A stretch of DNA of 32,080 nucleotides from Hypsibius dujardini (Eukaryota > Tardigrada > Eutardigrada > Parachela > Hypsibiidae). The stretch lies in the NCBI GenBank assembly GCA_001579985.1, contig LRSR01012895.1, positions 1 through 32,080 of the forward strand, in the 5' to 3' direction. Below, in pieces: positions 12,730 through 20,639 of this stretch; position 1 is the stretch's first letter; every line of letters begins with the position of its first letter. The notes under the pieces are model-generated. The model worked only from the letters and a program-made list of their open reading frames with translations, had not been told where the DNA came from and ran no database searches. A program made the position numbers and the translations under genes.

Positions 12730-14740
12730 GTCTGTGTCTGTCTGCCTGCCTGTCTCTCTGTCTCTCTCTTTGTCTCTCTGTCTCTCTGTCTGGTCTGTCT
12801 GTCTGTCTGCCGCGTGTCAGTTTGAACTCCTCTCAGCCTCTTAGTTGGAAGAAGGTTCGTTACCCATCCTGCCCGACAGGTCTGCACGCCTTTCAGTGTA
12901 CGTGTTTTGTAACGTGGTTTTACGACGTTTCGGTTCCACCGATCAGTCGTAAAACGAAGCCCTAACCAGCGCCGCTCCAGATATTCCGACGTGTTTCGTG
13001 GCTCCAACACACACAGATCACCAGCTGATGTGAGTGAGTACTTACTTTGGCACTGCGAAGCGGCTTTATGGGCTAAAGGTTTTCCGCAGATCTGGCAAGG
13101 CGCTGCATTGCTGAAGCTGACAGAGACGAAGCTGTGGGTTAGCTGGCATCGCTTCACCTCATCCTTACTCTAGAGAGCGACGACGGGAAAGACAGAAAAA
13201 AAACACAAGTAAGTATAATATAAGTCATCGGCAAAGGGAGCGCGCATAATGACCGCACGCGCAAATATACTGGCGCCTCTTGTCGGGGCAGTCAATGTCA
13301 ATTACTCCCGGTAATTATTCCCGCCAGTAACAAGCACCCACACACCACAGACACATTTGGACCACACAGAACACAAATTAACTCCTACTCAATCTTTTGC
13401 CACGCTGTCGCCCGGGCAAACAATACCAAAACGCACTTCCCCTGTTCCGGTTTAATCGCTTTCCGCTCCAGAAACCGCATAAGCCAATCAGAATAATCTC
13501 ATCAATTAAATATAATTTTTTGTCACAGCAAATTCCTTCTCTGCGTACACTAACAAAAAACATAGTAAAAATACAAATACATTAAATCTTTAAATAAAGG
13601 GAAAAAAATCAAAAATAAGCACATAAACACTTATTACATTGGGAATCTTTGCAGTTTAAATATTAATAAAGCAATAATAATATTAAAGACCTGCATACGC
13701 GTCCAATGTGTTTTTAGTTAAATTGTAATTCAAACAGTTAAAACATCAATCAATCAACGTATTAGACCTTGCGATTAGGCAATTTTGTGGAAAATATGAA
13801 GTCAATCAATCAACCAAGACTTTAAACAGCGATTCAGAATCAAAATTCAATCCCTCGAACGTAGAACCATGGAAGCATCAGGTCCATCCGGCACCAACAG
13901 ACAATGCAGACAACCGACGGACACGCATAATGGGCAGAGAGACACTCGTCGCGACGCATACCTTTTTAGATTTTCCGAGGCTGAAAATATTACTACTCCG
14001 CCGGATCAACTTGGTCGTCTTTTTATCGGACTTTTTGCGGATAAGTAGTGATGACGACGTAGACAGCCGTGGGAGGGAGGCAGTTCCGTTGGGGAAGTGA
14101 GGATCGCCGCGGCCTGTTGTTGACAAGGTCTTCGATGTGACAGGCAAACTGCGGGAGAAGAAAAACACGCGCACTCAGCGATGAAACAGGAGAAAGCTTC
14201 CGGTGCCAATAACTAAGCAAAGATACGTTCATATGACCGACGGACTGGGCATAGAAAGAACTCCATTACTGCCTCGTTTATCGTTTGTCAACCCTTTAAC
14301 GATGGAGTTCATGTGTAAGACAGACCAATATCCTACGAAGTTACTGGCATAAAAGCCGATAGACAACTGACCAGATAGGGCGACAGAAATTCAAACAGAC
14401 AACCTAAAACCGGCAGACAGACAACTAGAGGAGAACAGGCAGGCAGGCGGGCAAACGAATATACAGACAGATACACAGAGTGTGCAACAGGACAGCAGGC
14501 CGACAATCAAATTAACTAATAAGAAAGATTGCCGGACAGACACACAGACAGATAGAGAGATAAGAAGATAGATAGAAAACGGTCGAACAAGTGACCAGAC
14601 AGACACATTGACAGATCAGACAGAAAATTGCTAAACACACAATAGACAAGTTGAGAAAAACAGTCAACAGGCAAGCCGACAAGCATGCTGACAGACACGC
14701 AGAAACACACAAAGACCGGCAGGCAAGCAGGCAGACAGGC

Positions 14741-14798
<58 letters not shown>

Positions 14799-15809
14799 GC
14801 AGAAAGGCAGACAGGCAGAAAGGCAGACAGACAGACAGACAGATAGACAGATAAACAAACAAACATGGACAAACAGATGGACAACCAGACATGGAACAAT
14901 ACAGACGAACAGATGGATAGTGACTTACTCGTGCAGCGCCTCCGAAAGGCTAATGCGATGACCGGAAGATGATGACGTCACAGCGTCCTCTCTTCCCTCT
15001 GCCAAGCCCAACAAAATGTGACCTCTGGTGAAAAAAGCATAAAAAATCATAGTTAGTGGAATGTGCGGGACTTCAATCGCTTCGATTGGACTGGGGTGTA
15101 CAATGCGCGTTCCAGCTGGCTGAGGCAGCAAAAAAAACTAAAATTTCAAAAAGCAAAACGCCGACCTCGATAATCTATAATAGACACGGCCGGTCGTGTC
15201 AAAAGTAAAGCTGCTGTACATTAGGAAGATATGCTCATGGGTGTTGAGATTGTAAACAATTAGGTCAACACGCAAAGAATGAAAATTAGAGCGGTTGTAA
15301 TTTATTTGAATGTCAACTTCTTCGTAAACGCTACCATGAAGTTCACTCATTTATTTTAGATTAAAAACCATAACAAAACGAGAGGCACGTCCAGGCATGT
15401 GGTTAAAACAAAACTATGCCGATTGGTTTAAGAGTTCAAAGCCGCTTATTAGTCGATGAGAGACATGAGAAAAATTATCGCTTACAGCTTTCACGTGAAG
15501 TTATTCAAGACTGGCCCTACATTCCGTAGAACATTCGACCTAAGGAACTGATCTTCTGGTTACTCTCTGTCTGACTCAACTAATACATACAAACAGTATA
15601 GCTATCTGTATTTCTGTTCATCTATTTGTGCGTCTGATTCTCTCTCTTTGTTCACCTGTTTGTGTGCCTTCTTTGTCTGTCCGTCATTTTTTTGTATGGC
15701 AGTCGGACTGGGTGTCTGTCTTTTCTGTCTGTCTGAAACGATGACTGCCTGTCGGTATGTTTGTTAGTTGCTTGTCAGTCTTTCCGCCTGTTTATCTGTC
15801 TGACTGTCC

Positions 15810-15852
<43 letters not shown>

Positions 15853-16887
15853 AGTCTATCGATCTGTATACCCGTCTGAGTTTCTCTCTATCTGTCGGAT
15901 TTTGTGTCCATCTTTCTGTGTGAGACATAAAGTCATGCAGCGAGCAAAAAGCCCATGCACCCCAGCCAACACCCAAAGCCAAAAGCAAGCATGCCAGTGA
16001 GGAAATGCAAAAAAAAAGGCTCACACACACTACTCACTGATACTTGGCCAACTCGTAGTTGCGAATTAGTTCCCGAATCATGACATGGGTCGGCCTATAA
16101 ACAGAGGGGTAGGGGAGAGCCGCGGTAAACGGAAAGTCAAACCACATGACCGCAGCTGGAATATCCCCGAAACGGAGGAGTGAAAACCAAAGATGGGTGA
16201 AAAGATGGGGAAAAACAACAGTTGAAGCAACCAAAGGAAGGCTAACCCGGTGCCGCGGTTATATAAATTGTTTGAAAAAAATTGAAACGGAGGACACTCG
16301 ACCCGACAAAAGGTACGTACGGTGTGCCGCCGGGAATATTCTTAGAACTGCCGGAGTCAGCAGCAGCGGTAGCCGAAGCATTGGTAGAAGCGTAATCGCA
16401 ATCCGACTCCAAATCTATCAGATCTTGTCCTTCTGCAAATACACAGAGGAGGAGGTAAGAAAAAGTTAGGAGACTTGTGTGCGTGCGTGTGTCTGTGTGT
16501 GAAGGACACCGGGAGACAGCAAAATGGCCCACACACATGCGTGAACGGCGTGCCAGTTTGCTGTATCCTACCTACCTGGATGAGGTGATGGTGTCTCAGC
16601 ACTTGCTATTTCCGGTGTGGAGACCGACTTCATGAGGGAGGAGGATGAGAGAGCATTGAGGCTTCCGCCTGCTTTCCAGTCCTGCCAAAATCAAAGCAAA
16701 TGTTTGCTCACCTGCATATATACCCGGTCAGTTACTTGTCACACAACATTTGTTTTTTGCTAAACCAATCACAGAGCTTACTAATATTTTCCCTGCCTAC
16801 ATTATCTGTGTTTGCGCACATAGTGTCCGGACCTATCTGCACGTCGGTCTGTCGGTTTGTCTGTTTGTTCGTGAGCCTGCCTGGCCA

Positions 16888-16948
<61 letters not shown>

Positions 16949-18470
16949 GGCCTGTCTGTCTATCTTTCTTCCTATCCGTCTACCTCTTGGTTTGTCTGTC
17001 TGCCTGCTTGCTTGCCTGTCTGTCTCGCTGTATCCGTCTGCCCATTTGTCTGCTATGAACACGCGTGCCTACTTGCTGTCCATCAGTGACTCGTGTTAGA
17101 TCCTTTCTACATGACTGCACGATTTTTCCCCTACCCAACCATAATCATTGTGAACTTGTTCGTCTGTCCGTTTGGGTGTCTGCCTGAAAAGATGCCTGCT
17201 TGTCTGCCTGTCTTGAATCATCAAAAAGCCGCCGCCGAGAGGCTCTAAAAAATCATCTCTGTTTACCATCAAACAGTACACAAACATTAATGACTCGATG
17301 CGGAAGAAAAAATCTGATCTGCCAAACGTCACGCTTACCGAACAATCGCCATCACCGTTCGACCTGGTGCCCATCGTCATCGCGGCAGAGGTCGCCATCA
17401 TATCCATACTGGCACAGCTGCTCCCCGATGACGAATTGGACATTGTTGGCAGACTATCCACCTCAAACATCGACATGCTCAGGCTGCAAGGTCCCAAACA
17501 ACACATGAAAAGAGTCAGTCATCCTGCGTGCAGAGATGTACACAGAAAGACAGAAAGAGAGATAGGCAGACAAGCAGATGGACAGAAAGACAGAGAGGCA
17601 AACAGACACACAGACACAGACAGACACAGGCAAGCAGACAGAGAGGTAAACAGACAGGCAGACACAAACAGACACAGACAAAGAAATGATGGATTGACTC
17701 CGGAATGGAACTGAATAAGGGCACGGCGGTTTCCGGTCTTTCTCGCCCGCGCCGGGAGCGCCGCGATGAAAATAGACGTAATACAGAGAAAGGGATACTC
17801 CACAGCCCGCACACCTGCGATATCGCGGGAGCTTCTTCTTCCCGGGAATTTCATCTCGATCTTTCGTAGTAGTAGTAGTATGAGCTGCAGCGTCACTCTG
17901 ACACTCATCCAGCAGCGCGCAGCCATTCAAGCGGATCATTATGTCCGTGGTGTTGTCGGCGTAATTAGAGGACAGCCGTGATCCAGGCATGACGTTTTTG
18001 GAAAGATGTTGATTGGTGGTAGTGGTAGGAGAAATGTCAACGCCACCGGGCAGGTAGCAGCAGCTCCGACTAGTTCCACGACCAGCGGCGGCTAATTTCC
18101 GTCTGCCAATTTTCTCTGCAGGAGGAAATAAGACACGTGAACTGTGTGTTTGTTGCTACAATCTCCCATCAATGGAGTCGCAGTGTCAGGGCTAGGTCTA
18201 ATTAAAATCAAGGAATTCCTATCCCTACAACCGGGTTTGTCCTGACATTACCCCCTCTCTCCCCTCCTACCCTGAGATGTCTAAACGATTCATGCAACAA
18301 AGAGTTGACTTCCTCCAAGCTTTAACGAGCAAACCGGCCCTGTAATCCACCCGAATAAAGTAAAAAACGAAAGGCGAAACTAAGAAAGAGGAAGCGCGAA
18401 ACTTCAGGAATTGACTGATTGACCGTTCAGCGACCGACAGGTTCCAGACAAATTAACAAACATACGGACT

Positions 18471-18504
<34 letters not shown>

Positions 18505-20594
18505 AAAACAGCTTTATAGTTCAAACAGACAGTCAGACAGGCAAATAGACAGACAAAGAGACAGACACACTGACAGATAAACAGCTTTATAAACAAAAAG
18601 TCAATCAGACAGGTAGACAGACAGGCGGGTGAAGTCTAATGATCATTAAAGTAAACAATCAATCAAGTGACCAACCGAATAAATCGCAACTAGACTACGA
18701 AAGGAATCCAGTTATCGATTGACGGATTACAAACTCCGCGACGTCTCAGTTCAGCTAGTAGTAAAAGTAAACACACCCTTCAATGTATGGGAAAACACCG
18801 GGATTGGATCAATTAGGTAAAGAGAAAAACGCTAGAATTGAATCGAAACAAATATAGAGAAATCAAATCACACAAAAAAGTCCAAGAATGAAGAACCCGA
18901 AATCAAGGACAATCAAATTGGATTTCGAAGCCCGCGAACGGGGGCAAGGAAGACCCGCAGTAGATGTGCAGTACGAGTAGATACACGCACTGCAAAACGG
19001 AAACAGACCAACGAACTCACCGGGGAAGCTCGACACGGAGTCTTTGATCGTCGACGACGACGGATCCGTAACAACCTCGGTAAACAAAGCGGGACAAGAT
19101 CGGCCAAGACGTGTGCAGTAGGACGTCGTCGTTGTCACCGGCGACGACGTCGAGGACGGTGACAATCCACGATCATTCCGCTGCTTCTGCACCAAGAAAG
19201 CGCAAAATGTTCATTCAGTCATTTTCCAGTCAGGATGGCAAAAATAAAGCAAACTAAAAGAGTAAACTAAAAGAAACTGAATAAAAAACTTACTGACTCC
19301 ATCTAACAGTTACAGATTTTTAGTTTCACTAACAATTAAACTGTAAAAGTCCCAATCACTAAAGATTTGAGTCGGGAAACTCAAATTAGTTAACTAATGT
19401 TTCAACTAAAATCAACCAATAATTTTAGCCACTAAAACAAACTAAACTAATAGTAAATTACACGTATAAATTTAGTCATCTAAATTTTTAGTTAATCAAT
19501 TACTAATCAATAAATCAAACGGGAAACTAAATTTCGACTAAAACTAATAACAAATATAGCCACCAAAAAAAACCAGCCAAAAAGTTGGACTATTCCACTA
19601 GAAAGCTTACTTGACTAAAATAAAAAAAATAATTAATGGACAGAATTTTTTACAGTTTTCGTTGCGTACAAAGAACATGGAATCGGTCAGCAGCAGGACA
19701 GGCGCTGCTGGTGTCGTCGGCGGTGGCGGTAAAGGCAGATCCTCCGCATCCTGGACGTCGTCGTGGACAACAGCGGTGCTGGTGATAATAACTTCTGCAG
19801 GCACAACCAAAAAAAGCGCCGTGATGATGTGATGTGTTACGTGAGAAGGGAAGAGAAAGAACGGACAGGAAAAAAGGGGACAAAAACGGCGCTCATTCAG
19901 GTACAAAATAACAGTGGGATGATTTATTCCCGTTGCATAGCGGCGACACACACATAGCGGAGAGAACAACACACACCGTCGAAAAACATCAACATACACA
20001 GTGTGAGGGGGACATGGGGGAAGGTGAGGGGAGAACGAATATGGTCGCAAATAAAAAGTGACAGAGGCGACTTGATTGTGTTGGAAATGGGAGTTCTCGA
20101 GGACTCGAGGACGCGATGACAGAGAGAGAGAGCGCGCACGACCGAGAGAGCCTGCGCGGAGGACCCCGCCCCGCGTGTGATAAATAATATGCTCCAAGCA
20201 TGACCATTTGTCACCGGTGACGTCAACGCGGAAATATACTTACCCGTATCCACACTTCACGGCGTCATTGCGCCTTAGTGTCGTCCATATAAATTGTGGA
20301 AAATCACATAAGAGTACTAGTGTACAATACCTTCCACTGTACCGAAGAGAATGGGGTTGTGGTCCGCTGATCCACCACACCGGTAGATCGTTCCCTCTAT
20401 GTATTCTCCGCGATCACTCAATTACACGCATGCACACACACACACACACACACATACACATATGGAGCAGGATAAATATTGTTTCCCTTTTCAGTAAAAG
20501 CCGGAGAAGCGCAGATTTATCGTACATTATTGGTTAAACGAAAAAGGAAAGGAGTCAAGCGTGCGCCGCAGACAAACGTGCAAACAGGCAGAAA

Positions 20595-20639
<45 letters not shown>

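Noticed and set aside
12414-13157. 247-codon minus-strand frame containing the C1 half-finger
   Set aside because: Only the first 41 codons are exon 11. The rest is read-through past a consensus donor into intron and microsatellite.
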